Shown: piece after piece, positions 1-6,146 of the stretch
How the letters are laid out: each line of letters starts with the position of its first letter
How positions within the stretch are numbered: the first letter of the stretch is position 1
NCBI GenBank assembly: GCA_030824095.1
Contig: JAVBYK010000359.1
Location: 1 to 10,079, forward strand
Source: a bacterium
Lineage (GTDB): Bacteria; Pseudomonadota; Gammaproteobacteria; Burkholderiales; Burkholderiaceae_C
Reading direction: 5' to 3'
DNA length: 10,079 nucleotides
Position numbers and translations under genes: made by a program
The notes under the pieces: generated by a model
What the model saw: the letters and a program-made list of their open reading frames with translations, nothing else
The model's database searches: none
What the model was told of the DNA's origin: nothing

Positions 1-741
1 CGCCGCGCCGACCTGAAACCCCGCAGCAAGAACCAGGCGCTGTACCTGGACAACATCGCCGAGCACGACATCACCTTCGGCATCGGCCCGGCCGGCACCG
101 GCAAGACCTACCTGGCCGTAGCCGCAGCCGTGGACGCGCTGCAACGCAGCGCCGTGCAGCGCATCATCCTGACCCGCCCGGCGGTGGAAGCCGGCGAGCG
201 CCTGGGCTTTCTGCCCGGCGACCTGAACCAGAAGGTGGACCCGTACCTGCGCCCCCTCTACGACGCGCTGTACGACCTGATGGGGTTCGATCAGGTGCAC
301 AAGGCGTTTGAGCGCCAGGCGCTGGAAATTGCGCCGCTGGGCTTTATGCGCGGACGCACGCTGAACAATGCCTTTGTGATTCTGGACGAGGCGCAAAACA
401 CCACGCCCGAGCAGATGAAGATGTTCCTGACCCGCATAGGCTTTGGCGCCAAGGCAGTGATTACCGGCGACCTGACCCAGATCGACCTGCCCAAGACCCA
501 GCTCAGTGGCCTGGTGGATGCCGAGCGTGTGCTGCGTCGCGTGCCGGGCATTGCCATCACCCAATTGACCAGCGCCGACATCGTGCGCCACCCCCTGGTC
601 GCCCGTGTGGTGGACGCCTACGACGCCGCGCGCCTGAACGAGCTGCCGGCCATTGCCATCCCCGAGGAAGAACCAGAACTGCCCCGCGTGGGCCTGCCAA
701 AGACCCGCACGCCGGGACGCCGCTCACTCGTCAAACCTTGA
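1..741 (+). CDS. phoH: PhoH family ATPase (YbeZ-like), 5' end outside the window
   Basis: The frame is open from base 1, so the N-terminus is missing; 246 residues are visible. A P-loop reading GPAGTGKT is encoded at 85-108, and a Walker B-type stretch VILDEAQN at 376-399. Between them is the family block LTRPAVEAGERLGFLPGD, and the VITGDLTQIDLP block follows. These are hallmarks of the cytoplasmic PhoH/YbeZ P-loop NTPases, related to the helicase core and thought to act in RNA metabolism with YbeY. The C-terminal tail after about codon 215 is acidic, then basic, and poorly conserved. The stop (TGA, 739-741) lies 17 nt before the ybeY ATG, giving the classical phoH-ybeY pair, surely co-transcribed. 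Family assignment is secure; the biochemical role of this family is less well settled. Confidence 0.96.
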   Translation, partial: RRADLKPRSKNQALYLDNIAEHDITFGIGPAGTGKTYLAVAAAVDALQRSAVQRIILTRPAVEAGERLGFLPGDLNQKVDPYLRPLYDALYDLMGFDQVHKAFERQALEIAPLGFMRGRTLNNAFVILDEAQNTTPEQMKMFLTRIGFGAKAVITGDLTQIDLPKTQLSGLVDAERVLRRVPGIAITQLTSADIVRHPLVARVVDAYDAARLNELPAIAIPEEEPELPRVGLPKTRTPGRRSLVKP

Positions 742-758
742 ACCCCCTAGCTATCACC

Positions 759-1205
759 ATGCTGCCCGAACTCACCCTCTCCCTGCAATTCAGTTCTGTC
801 GCCAAGCCCGACCCACACCGCGCCGCCCTGCCCCGCCACCGAGTCAGGAAATGGATTCGCCACGCGCTGCAGACGGACGCAGAAATCACGGTGCGCATTG
901 TGGATGCCGAAGAGGGCCAGGCACTGAACCGCGAGTACCGCAAGAAGGACTACGCCACCAACGTGCTGACCTTTGATTACACCCAGGAGCCCGTGGTCAC
1001 GGCCGACCTGGTGCTGTGCGCGCCCGTGGTCGCCAAGGAGGCGAAGGAGCAAAAGAAAACGCTGGAAGCCCACTACGCCCACCTGATCGTGCACGGCATC
1101 CTGCACGCCCAGGGCTGGGACCATGAACTGGAGGAGGATGCCCAGGTCATGGAGCTGCGCGAGACCGAGATCATGGCGCGGCTGGGATTCAAGAATCCCT
1201 ACTGA
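759..1205 (+). CDS. ybeY: Endoribonuclease YbeY (rRNA maturation factor)
   Basis: This is a 148-residue single-domain metalloprotein of the UPF0054/YbeY family, a zinc-dependent endoribonuclease involved in 16S rRNA 3'-end maturation and ribosome quality control. The diagnostic motif HGILHAQGWDH occupies residues 112-122; H112, H116 and H122 are the expected metal ligands. The conserved block NREYRKKDYATNVLTF lies at residues 57-72, and its Arg corresponds to the essential Arg of the E. coli enzyme. I chose the ATG at 759 because it gives the usual family length. An in-frame TTG at 738 would overlap the phoH stop and add only seven residues. No clear Shine-Dalgarno sequence is visible, so translation is probably coupled to phoH. 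In many proteobacteria ybeX/corC and lnt follow; here a terminator follows instead. Confidence 0.97.
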   Translation: MLPELTLSLQFSSVAKPDPHRAALPRHRVRKWIRHALQTDAEITVRIVDAEEGQALNREYRKKDYATNVLTFDYTQEPVVTADLVLCAPVVAKEAKEQKKTLEAHYAHLIVHGILHAQGWDHELEEDAQVMELRETEIMARLGFKNPY

Positions 1206-1235
1206 GAACACCCGCCGCCATCGCCATGCACCAAC

Positions 1236-1264
1236 TTGGCATCAAAGTTGCTCATGTGTAAATG
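1236..1264 (+). promoter_or_regulatory. Possible sigma-70-like promoter downstream of ybeY
   Basis: TTGGCA (1236-1241) matches five of six bases of a -35 box. A 17-nt spacer separates it from TAAATG (1259-1264), a poor -10 box (3/6). A transcript starting near 1271 would run about 70 nt to the strong terminator at 1307-1340. The -35 overlaps a small perfect hairpin (CAACTT 1232-1237 with AAGTTG 1245-1250), so it may equally be part of the ybeY 3' untranslated region. This is a weak call. Confidence 0.2.
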
Positions 1265-1306
1265 GGTTTCTCAGGCCCTTTTCAAGCGATGAGGTTCCTG
1301 TGTTTG

Positions 1307-1340
1307 TCCCCCGCATCCTCCCGGATGCGGGGGATTTTTT
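1307..1340 (+). terminator. Strong intrinsic terminator after ybeY
   Basis: A perfect 12-bp GC-rich stem (TCCCCCGCATCC at 1307-1318 with GGATGCGGGGGA at 1323-1334) carries a 4-nt loop and is followed immediately by six T residues (1335-1340). This is a textbook rho-independent terminator for plus-strand transcription, ending the phoH-ybeY transcript. The other side of the stem is not T-rich when read on the minus strand, so it should stop the convergent permease transcript less efficiently. Confidence 0.93.
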
Positions 1341-1353
1341 CTTAGCCCCGTGC

Positions 1354-2121
1354 TCAATGGCCTTGTGAGCCCCGGTGCGCCCAGGCGGTGGTGTGCTTTT
1401 CAATCACGCTGAACAGCTCATACATCACCATGGCCATGGCCCCAACCACCACCAATCCCGCAAACGCCAGCCCCATCTGCATGGCCGAGCCGGCGGAGAT
1501 CAGCAGATAGCCGATGCCTTCATTGGCTGCCGTCATTTCGGACACGGTAGTGCCGACAAAGGCCAGCGTGATGGCCACCTTCAGCGAACCATAGAAGTAC
1601 GGCATGGAGCGCGGCAGCCCCACCTTGACCAGCACGTCCCAGCGCTTGGCACCCAGCACCCGCAGCACGTCTTCCAGTTCCGGCTCCAGCGTAGCCAGGC
1701 CGGTGGCGATGTTGACCATGATGGGAAAAAAGCTGATCAGGAAGGCGGTCAGAATCGCGGGGCCGACGCCAATGCCGAACCACACCACCAGAATCGGCAC
1801 AAACGCCGCCTTGGGCAGGGCATTGAAACCGGTCATCAGCGGGTAGACGGCCGCATAGGCCAGGCGCGAACTGCCAATCACAAACCCGAGCAACACACCG
1901 ACCACAATGGCAATCCCGAAGCCGACCATCGTCACCCAGAAGGTGCGCCAGGCGTGGGCAGCGATGATGTCCCTGAACTCCAGAAACTGGGTCCAGATGC
2001 GCCAGGGGCTTGGGAAGATGAACTCCGACACATCCAGCGCCGAGCACAGGATTTGCCACAGCAGGATAAACACCACCAGCAGGATCCACGGAGCCCACGT
2101 CTCTATCAGTTTCTTGTTCAT
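1354..2121 (-). CDS. ABC transporter permease, NitT/TauT (SsuC/TauC) family
   Basis: This 255-residue integral membrane protein has about six hydrophobic segments, roughly at residues 11-29, 61-83, 89-117, 121-143, 182-199 and 215-240. The cytoplasmic EAA-type coupling loop that docks on the ATPase is at about 148-170, around LRVLGAKRWDVLVKVGLP with the invariant Gly at 157. Length and layout fit BPD_transp_1 permeases of the nitrate/sulfonate/taurine/THI5 importer group, which normally act as homodimers. The ATG is preceded by GAAGGG at good spacing, located at the very end of the ATPase gene, which ends 9 nt upstream. It is the last gene of the importer operon and runs convergently towards ybeY. 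The family assignment does not reveal the substrate, so no gene symbol is given. Confidence 0.93.
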   Translation of the reverse strand: MNKKLIETWAPWILLVVFILLWQILCSALDVSEFIFPSPWRIWTQFLEFRDIIAAHAWRTFWVTMVGFGIAIVVGVLLGFVIGSSRLAYAAVYPLMTGFNALPKAAFVPILVVWFGIGVGPAILTAFLISFFPIMVNIATGLATLEPELEDVLRVLGAKRWDVLVKVGLPRSMPYFYGSLKVAITLAFVGTTVSEMTAANEGIGYLLISAGSAMQMGLAFAGLVVVGAMAMVMYELFSVIEKHTTAWAHRGSQGH

Positions 2122-2130
2122 GTGAACCCT

Positions 2131-2970
2131 TCAGGCAGTTGTGTGTGCACCAGTTTGGCGAATGGCACCAATGTGGCCCCGCAACTCGTGCACGATGTCG
2201 GAGAACTCCTTGGTGTAGGTCACCTCCAAGTCCCTGGGGCGCGGCAACTCGATCTCGCGGCGCACCACAAAGCGGCCCGGGCTCTTGCTCATGACATACA
2301 CCGTGTCGGCCAGGAAAACCGATTCGCGCAGATCGTGCGTGACCAGGATCACATTGAACCGCTGCTCGGTCCACAGATCGCGCAGGATGCACCACAACTC
2401 CTCGCGCGTGAAGGCGTCCAGTGCACCAAAGGGTTCATCCAGCAACAGCATCTTGGGCTCGTGGATCAGCGCGCGGCAAATGCTGGCGCGCTGCTGCATG
2501 CCACCCGAGAGCTGCCACGGGAACTTGTCCTCGTAGCCGCCCAGCCCCACCTTCTGCAGCAGCTTGCGGGCACGCTCTTCATACTCCTTGCGCTTGGCCT
2601 TGAACTGACTGCGAAAGGGCTCCACAATCTCCAGCGGAAGCAGCACGTTGTCCACCGTAGTGCGCCAGGGCAGCAGGGACGGCGCCTGGAACGCCATGCC
2701 CGATATCTTCAGCGGCCCCGTCACCGGCTGGCCGTCGATCAGGATCTTGCCCATGGACGGCATCTTCAGCCCGGTGGTGAGCTTCATGAAGGTGGACTTG
2801 CCGCAGCCCGATGGCCCGACGATGGCGATGAACTCGCCCTGGCGCACCTTCAGGTCGATGGCCTCCACCGCAAAGTGGTTCTGCTGCAGCAGCTCGTTGT
2901 TGTAGGCCAGCCAGACGTCCTGGAAGTCGACAAACCAGGACGCCGCGTTGTCGTCATTCACGGTGTTCAT
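2131..2970 (-). CDS. ABC transporter ATP-binding protein, NitT/TauT family
   Basis: This 279-residue nucleotide-binding subunit has all the canonical motifs: Walker A GPSGCGKST (52-60), Q-loop Gln95 in AFQAPSLLPW, signature LSGGM (154-158), Walker B LLLDEP (175-180), D-loop GALD and switch His212 in VTHD. The sequence around FQAPSLLPWRTTVDNVLLPLE is typical of the SsuB/TauB/ThiZ-like branch. It energises uptake together with the permease encoded 9 nt downstream and the binding protein encoded 10 nt upstream. I chose the ATG at 2970. A longer frame extends to 3078 but runs through the 3' end of the binding-protein gene and gives an Arg/Pro-rich stretch that is not family-like. An AGGA element lies about 9 nt before the chosen start. 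Confidence 0.95.
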   Translation of the reverse strand: MNTVNDDNAASWFVDFQDVWLAYNNELLQQNHFAVEAIDLKVRQGEFIAIVGPSGCGKSTFMKLTTGLKMPSMGKILIDGQPVTGPLKISGMAFQAPSLLPWRTTVDNVLLPLEIVEPFRSQFKAKRKEYEERARKLLQKVGLGGYEDKFPWQLSGGMQQRASICRALIHEPKMLLLDEPFGALDAFTREELWCILRDLWTEQRFNVILVTHDLRESVFLADTVYVMSKSPGRFVVRREIELPRPRDLEVTYTKEFSDIVHELRGHIGAIRQTGAHTTA

Positions 2971-2980
2971 GCACGCTGTC

Positions 2981-4009
2981 CTACTTCTTGGGCAGGATGG
3001 CGAGTTCCGCCTTCGACGGCAGGTAGGCACCGTTCCACACCACGTCGGGGTTGATGCGGGTCTTGGTGGTAAATGCATCCGACACCTGGCTGGCCATCAG
3101 AGCCAGACGCGGGGCATTGACCTGGCCAAAGCCTTCGGCACGGGCGTTGGGGCTGTTGACCACGGTGTCAATCGCCAGCTTGAGGCGGCGGGTTTCCAGG
3201 TCCACATTGATGATGCCGTCGCGCGCCTTGACGTCGGCAATGGCCGCCGCCGGGTTGGCCAGCACGTCCTTCACACCCTTGGTGAAGGCGCTCAGGAACG
3301 CCTTGACTGCGGCCGGATTCTCCTTCAGCAGCTTGGGCGACACGATGATGGCATTGCCATACAGCTTGACGCCAAAGTCCGGGTAGGGCATGACGACCAC
3401 ATCAGCCGCCTTCACGCCACGCGCTTCCAGGTTCAGCAGCGAGGTAAAGGTAAAGCCGGTAATGGCATCCACGTCACCACGCACCAGCATGGTTTCGCGC
3501 AGCGGAGGGTCCATCGCAGTCCAGGTGAAGCCCGTCACGGCATTGGCCTTGGCGAAGATGGGAAAGGCCTTGCGCCCAGCATCAAACACCGGCGCACCCA
3601 GCTTCTTGCCGCTCAGGTCGGCAGGCGTCTTGATGCCTGATTTCTTGAGCGCCATCACCGAGGCGGGCGTGTCGTTGTAGACCATCATCACGGCCACCGG
3701 TTTGTTGGGTGCGTCGGGATTGTTGGCATGGAATTCCATCAAAGCCGCCAGATCGGCCAGGCCCATGTCATAGGCGCCAGAGGCCACGCGGGTGACCGTG
3801 CCGCCCGAGCCGTTGCCGGCGTCGATGGTCACGTCCAGCTTGACGTCCTTGAAGTAGCCCTTGGCGGCGGGCGTCAGGAACAGGGCCGAGGGCCCCTCGA
3901 AGCGCCAGTCCAGCTGGAACTTGATGGGGGTGGTCTGCGCGTGGGCCAGGCTGGCGGCCAATGCCACGAACGTGGCGGCTGTGGCCTTGAGGAAACTGCG
4001 TTTTTGCAT
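2981..4009 (-). CDS. THI5/NMT1-like periplasmic substrate-binding protein of an ABC importer
   Basis: This 342-residue exported solute-binding protein has an N-terminal signal MQKRSFLKATAATFVA with probable cleavage after AHA (about residue 24). QKRSFLK resembles a Tat motif with Lys-Arg in place of Arg-Arg. The mature protein opens with LDWRFEGPSALFLTPAAKGYF (33-53) and has the NGSGGTVTRVASGAYDMGLAD block (66-86). These are typical of the NMT1/THI5-like family (ThiY and relatives), whose members bind pyrimidines, riboflavin, sulfonates and similar ligands. The start ATG has GGAG six nt upstream; a 29-codon in-frame extension to 4096 lacks signal character and enters the divergent promoter region. 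It is first in a tight operon with the ATPase and permease. The ligand cannot be read from the sequence; the Tsx-like channel opposite hints at a nucleoside- or base-like compound. Confidence 0.92.
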   Translation of the reverse strand: MQKRSFLKATAATFVALAASLAHAQTTPIKFQLDWRFEGPSALFLTPAAKGYFKDVKLDVTIDAGNGSGGTVTRVASGAYDMGLADLAALMEFHANNPDAPNKPVAVMMVYNDTPASVMALKKSGIKTPADLSGKKLGAPVFDAGRKAFPIFAKANAVTGFTWTAMDPPLRETMLVRGDVDAITGFTFTSLLNLEARGVKAADVVVMPYPDFGVKLYGNAIIVSPKLLKENPAAVKAFLSAFTKGVKDVLANPAAAIADVKARDGIINVDLETRRLKLAIDTVVNSPNARAEGFGQVNAPRLALMASQVSDAFTTKTRINPDVVWNGAYLPSKAELAILPKK

Positions 4010-4156
4010 GGTGACTCCGGGGAGGTGGGTGGTTGATACAGGTGCCCAACCACTGAGCAAGAACGGTGCCTGATTTTGTATACACTTGGCCCGCAAATTG
4101 CATCATGGCGGTGTGGATATCAGCCCACTCCCTATCAACTCCACCCGGAAAACATC
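4010..4156. promoter_or_regulatory. Divergent control region between ABC importer and Tsx-like channel
   Basis: This 147-bp stretch separates two divergent start codons and must contain promoters for both. It holds the 8-bp perfect palindrome TGTATACA at 4077-4084. On the minus strand a weak pair, TTGCTC (4055-4060) and TATCAA (4033-4038) with 16-nt spacing, could drive the importer operon. I see no convincing -35/-10 pair for the porin. Shared control of an outer-membrane channel and an inner-membrane importer is the natural reading. Confidence 0.6.
4077..4084. promoter_or_regulatory. Candidate operator palindrome TGTATACA
   Basis: This is a perfect 8-bp inverted repeat within TTTTGTATACACTTGG, placed centrally between two divergent genes. 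Short palindromes of the TTGTATACAA type are common binding sites of GntR-family regulators. No regulator gene lies in the window, so the assignment is inference from position and symmetry. Confidence 0.35.
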
Positions 4157-5017
4157 ATGATGCACCAAATAGTTACACGCACCATCCTGGGCACAGCCGC
4201 CCTCACTTGCGCATTTGCCACGCAGGCCGCAACCTGGAGCGACACCTCCATCGGCTACCGCTACGGCACCGACTACGCCGAGCCCTTCAACGCCAATGCC
4301 ATCAGCAAGGACATCATCAACCTGAACCACGTCAGTGGCTACAAGTACGGCTCCAACTTCTTCAATGTGGACATGCTGATGTCCGACAACAAGGACCCCT
4401 CCAGCGCGGGTGCTGGCACCGGCGCACAAGAGGTGTACATCGTCTACCGCCACACGCTGGACCTGGAAAAACTCACCGGCTCGCCCTACAAGTTCGGCCC
4501 CGTGCGCGGCATGGGCATCACCGCCGGTTTTGACTACAACACCAAGACCGACGCTGGCTACAACTCCAAGAAGCGCATGCTGGTGGTTGGCCCCACGTTC
4601 ATGATGGACGTGCCCGGCTTCCTGAACCTGAGCCTGCTGGCACTGTTTGAGAGCAACGCGCCCTACAGCACGTTCTCCCGCGTGGCCACACCGCGCTACA
4701 CCTACGACTCCCACATGATGCTGGGCGCAGCCTGGGGCATTCCGCTGGGCGGATCCGGCTTCTCGTTTGAGGGCTTTGCCAACTTCATCGCCGCCAAGGG
4801 TAAGAATGAGTTTGGTGTCGATAGCGCCCCCGAGACCAACATCGACATGCAGATCATGTACGACCTGAGCCCCGTCATCGGCGCTGCGCCGAAGACGCTG
4901 AAGGTAGGCCTGGAATACCAATACTGGAAGAACAAGTTTGGCAACAACAGCGACGGTGTTGCCGGTAAGGGCGCATTCGCCAAGACCCCGATGGTCCGCG
5001 TCGAATACCACTTCTAA
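4157..5017 (+). CDS. Tsx-like nucleoside-specific outer-membrane channel
   Basis: This 286-residue outer-membrane beta-barrel protein has a signal peptide at residues 1 to about 24 (MMHQIVTRTILGTAALTCAF, cleavage near ATQA). The mature protein begins TWSDTSIGYRYGTDYAEPF and continues with KDIINLNHVSGYKYGSNFFNVD (51-72), the pattern of the Channel_Tsx family. It ends in the alternating RVEYHF with a C-terminal Phe, the usual signal for the barrel assembly machinery. Tsx of E. coli passes nucleosides across the outer membrane; bacterial relatives are often annotated simply as outer envelope protein. I chose the ATG at 4157 because the signal peptide begins there; upstream in-frame codons back to 4076 are not signal-like. 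A GGAAAA element precedes the start. The gene is divergent from the ABC importer, suggesting it feeds the same ligand. Its TAA overlaps the stop of the convergent glycosylase gene. Confidence 0.83.
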   Translation: MMHQIVTRTILGTAALTCAFATQAATWSDTSIGYRYGTDYAEPFNANAISKDIINLNHVSGYKYGSNFFNVDMLMSDNKDPSSAGAGTGAQEVYIVYRHTLDLEKLTGSPYKFGPVRGMGITAGFDYNTKTDAGYNSKKRMLVVGPTFMMDVPGFLNLSLLALFESNAPYSTFSRVATPRYTYDSHMMLGAAWGIPLGGSGFSFEGFANFIAAKGKNEFGVDSAPETNIDMQIMYDLSPVIGAAPKTLKVGLEYQYWKNKFGNNSDGVAGKGAFAKTPMVRVEYHF

Positions 5018-5529
5018 GCGGCATCTACCCGGTAAGCGCCCAGCGCCGCTTGCCACGCTGCCAGCTTCTGCGCAAACGGAATCGGATGCGCGGGACTGGT
5101 GGATGGCAGGCGGACACAGGCTATGCCCAGCACGCCCAAACCCGGCAGCACATGCTGGTTGAAGCTGCGCTGGGCCTCGGCGCCATTGAAGCCAATGCAC
5201 CTGATGCCCGGATGCAACGCCAGAAATGACGCAAAGTCATTGGCAACCCGTGAGCCGGCCTGGATGGAACTGTCCAGACTGCCCGGCCGAACGCAACTCT
5301 GCAAGACATCCCACACCGCAATCCCTGCGCGCGTCAGCGCCTCGACCCGCTCCCCGTAGGGGGCCGTCGCGTCCAGCCCCACCATGCTGGCCATGATGGG
5401 CCAAAAACTGTTGCGTGGATGGGCGTAATACTGCTGCGCCGTGAGCGACGCAACTCCCGGCATGCTTCCCAGGATCAGCACCCTGGCACCAGGGCGCGAC
5501 AGGGGCGGGAAGCTGGTGACGGCGGTCAC
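5014..5529 (-). CDS. DNA-deoxyinosine (hypoxanthine-DNA) glycosylase, UDG superfamily family 6
   Basis: This 171-residue protein of the uracil-DNA glycosylase fold has the N-terminal motif LGSMPGVASL (20-29) followed by QYYAHPRNSFWP (33-44). That is the signature of the hypoxanthine-DNA glycosylase (HDG, family 6) branch, in which the Asn of the PRN motif (N40 here) is the proposed catalytic residue. The C-terminal LPSTSPAH motif corresponds to the DNA-binding loop. The expected role is base-excision repair of deaminated adenine in DNA. The start is GTG at 5527-5529, within a GTGA overlap with the stop of the preceding exported-protein gene, so translation is coupled. The first internal ATG (Met23) would cut into the catalytic motif. 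The stop (TAG) overlaps the porin TAA on the other strand. Confidence 0.88.
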   Translation of the reverse strand: MTAVTSFPPLSRPGARVLILGSMPGVASLTAQQYYAHPRNSFWPIMASMVGLDATAPYGERVEALTRAGIAVWDVLQSCVRPGSLDSSIQAGSRVANDFASFLALHPGIRCIGFNGAEAQRSFNQHVLPGLGVLGIACVRLPSTSPAHPIPFAQKLAAWQAALGAYRVDAA

Positions 5530-5954
5530 TGCTGCATCAGTCTGGGGTTCTTGCGCAGCAACTCGATGTTGCCCTGTGTTTCCTTGGGATACGAAGCCCG
5601 CAACTCCGCCGCCTTCTTCTTGTCCATGGCCGGCTCCATCATCAAATAGAACCCGGCCTGGAAATAGGCCAGCGTCGTCAGCGCAAAGGACTGGCTGGTA
5701 AAACCGTGGCGTGCCAGCAGTGCCTTGACACCGGGCGTGGCGTCCAGCGATTTGGCAAGCTCCTCCACGGTCGGCTGGTCCGCATCGTCCTTGTCGTCCG
5801 TCTTAGGCAGGACCCGCTCGCCTTCCTTGACGGCCGCCTTCAGCCGCTCAAGAACCGGCACACTCAGCGCATGCCGCGCAGGATCCGCCGCCGCCACGGC
5901 GTTGCCAGTCAGAAGAATGAGGGCCGCAAAACCGGCCAGAACAAAACGCACCAT
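5526..5954 (-). CDS. Small exported protein of unknown function
   Basis: This is a 142-residue protein I do not recognise. It starts MVRFVLAGFAALILLTGNAVAAADP, a clear signal peptide with likely cleavage after AVA (about residue 21), so it is probably periplasmic. The mature part is mostly helical in character, with a charged Asp/Lys-rich linker (KTDDKDDADQP, near residues 50-60) and a C-terminal segment ending LLRKNPRLMQQ. No catalytic motif or cysteine pair is visible. I chose the ATG at 5954 because GGGAG lies 9 nt upstream and the signal peptide begins there; an in-frame start at 5999 would only prepend a non-signal stretch. A TAGAAT -10-like box sits at 5983-5988, inside that extension. 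Its TGA overlaps the GTG of the glycosylase gene, so the two share an operon. Confidence 0.82.
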   Translation of the reverse strand: MVRFVLAGFAALILLTGNAVAAADPARHALSVPVLERLKAAVKEGERVLPKTDDKDDADQPTVEELAKSLDATPGVKALLARHGFTSQSFALTTLAYFQAGFYLMMEPAMDKKKAAELRASYPKETQGNIELLRKNPRLMQQ

Positions 5955-5982
5955 GTTGTTGAACTCCCGTGCAAAGGTCGGG

Positions 5983-5988
5983 ATTCTA
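5983..5988 (-). promoter_or_regulatory. Candidate -10 element for the exported protein/glycosylase operon
   Basis: TAGAAT on the minus strand matches five of six bases of TATAAT and would place a transcription start about 22 nt before the chosen ATG. The -35 position has only a poor match, so this is tentative. It does support the shorter start for the downstream gene. Confidence 0.3.
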
Positions 5989-6011
5989 TCTGCCTGCAAC
6001 GGAGTCCGCAG

Positions 6012-6038
6012 CGCTGGGCCGTGTCGCCCACCCCAGCG
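6012..6038. repeat. Inverted repeat (7-bp stem) in the 5955-6133 spacer
   Basis: CGCTGGG (6012-6018) and CCCAGCG (6032-6038) form a perfect 7-bp stem with a 13-nt loop. There is no T-run on either side, so it is not an intrinsic terminator. It lies just upstream of the candidate -10 box for the exported-protein gene and could be an operator or only a chance hairpin. Confidence 0.35.
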
Positions 6039-6051
6039 GAATCACTTTAAG

Positions 6052-6120
6052 CAAAAACAGCCTCTAGCCCTCGTAGATATTGGCTTTATTGCTACTAAAA
6101 CAATAGCTACTCGAAAAAAA
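6052..6120. repeat. AT-richer intergenic dyad element, probably a Comamonadaceae-type dispersed repeat
   Basis: This stretch is distinctly AT-richer than its surroundings. GTAGATATTG (6073-6082) pairs with CAATAGCTAC (6101-6110) with one mismatch over 10 bp; an inner TATTG/CAATA pair (6087-6091 with 6101-6105) offers an alternative fold. The phrase CCTCTAGCCCTCGTAGATATT followed by a CAATAGCTAC arm looks like an intergenic motif I remember from Comamonadaceae genomes. That resemblance is recollection, not a search result. Only one copy is in this window. Confidence 0.45.
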
Positions 6121-6146
6121 CCGGCTCGGCAGATCAGCCCTGCCGG
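6114..6146 (-). terminator. Possible intrinsic terminator after the DinB-like gene
   Basis: Read on the minus strand, CCGGC...GCCGG (6142-6146 with 6121-6125) closes a stem directly followed by seven T residues (6114-6120). An alternative 6-bp stem CGGCAG/CTGCCG (6127-6132 with 6140-6145) forms inside the same region, overlapping the DinB-like stop codon. The T-run is good but the stem is imperfect, so confidence is moderate. Confidence 0.45.

Noticed and set aside
1375..3054. Long open frame (559 codons) on the plus strand opposite the permease and ATPase genes
   Set aside because: The translation is rich in His, Gln and Arg with no family motifs, and it is antisense to two genes with perfect ABC motifs. 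It is a codon-bias shadow in GC-rich DNA.
2971..3078. Upstream extension of the ATPase gene
   Set aside because: The extension overlaps the binding-protein coding region and encodes an Arg/Pro-rich stretch unlike ABC ATPase N-termini. The ATG at 2970 has a Shine-Dalgarno-like sequence and fits the operon spacing.
4103..5200. 365-codon open frame on the minus strand opposite the Tsx-like gene
   Set aside because: It is Val/Gly/His-rich without recognisable domains, and it crosses the 3' ends of two supported convergent genes.
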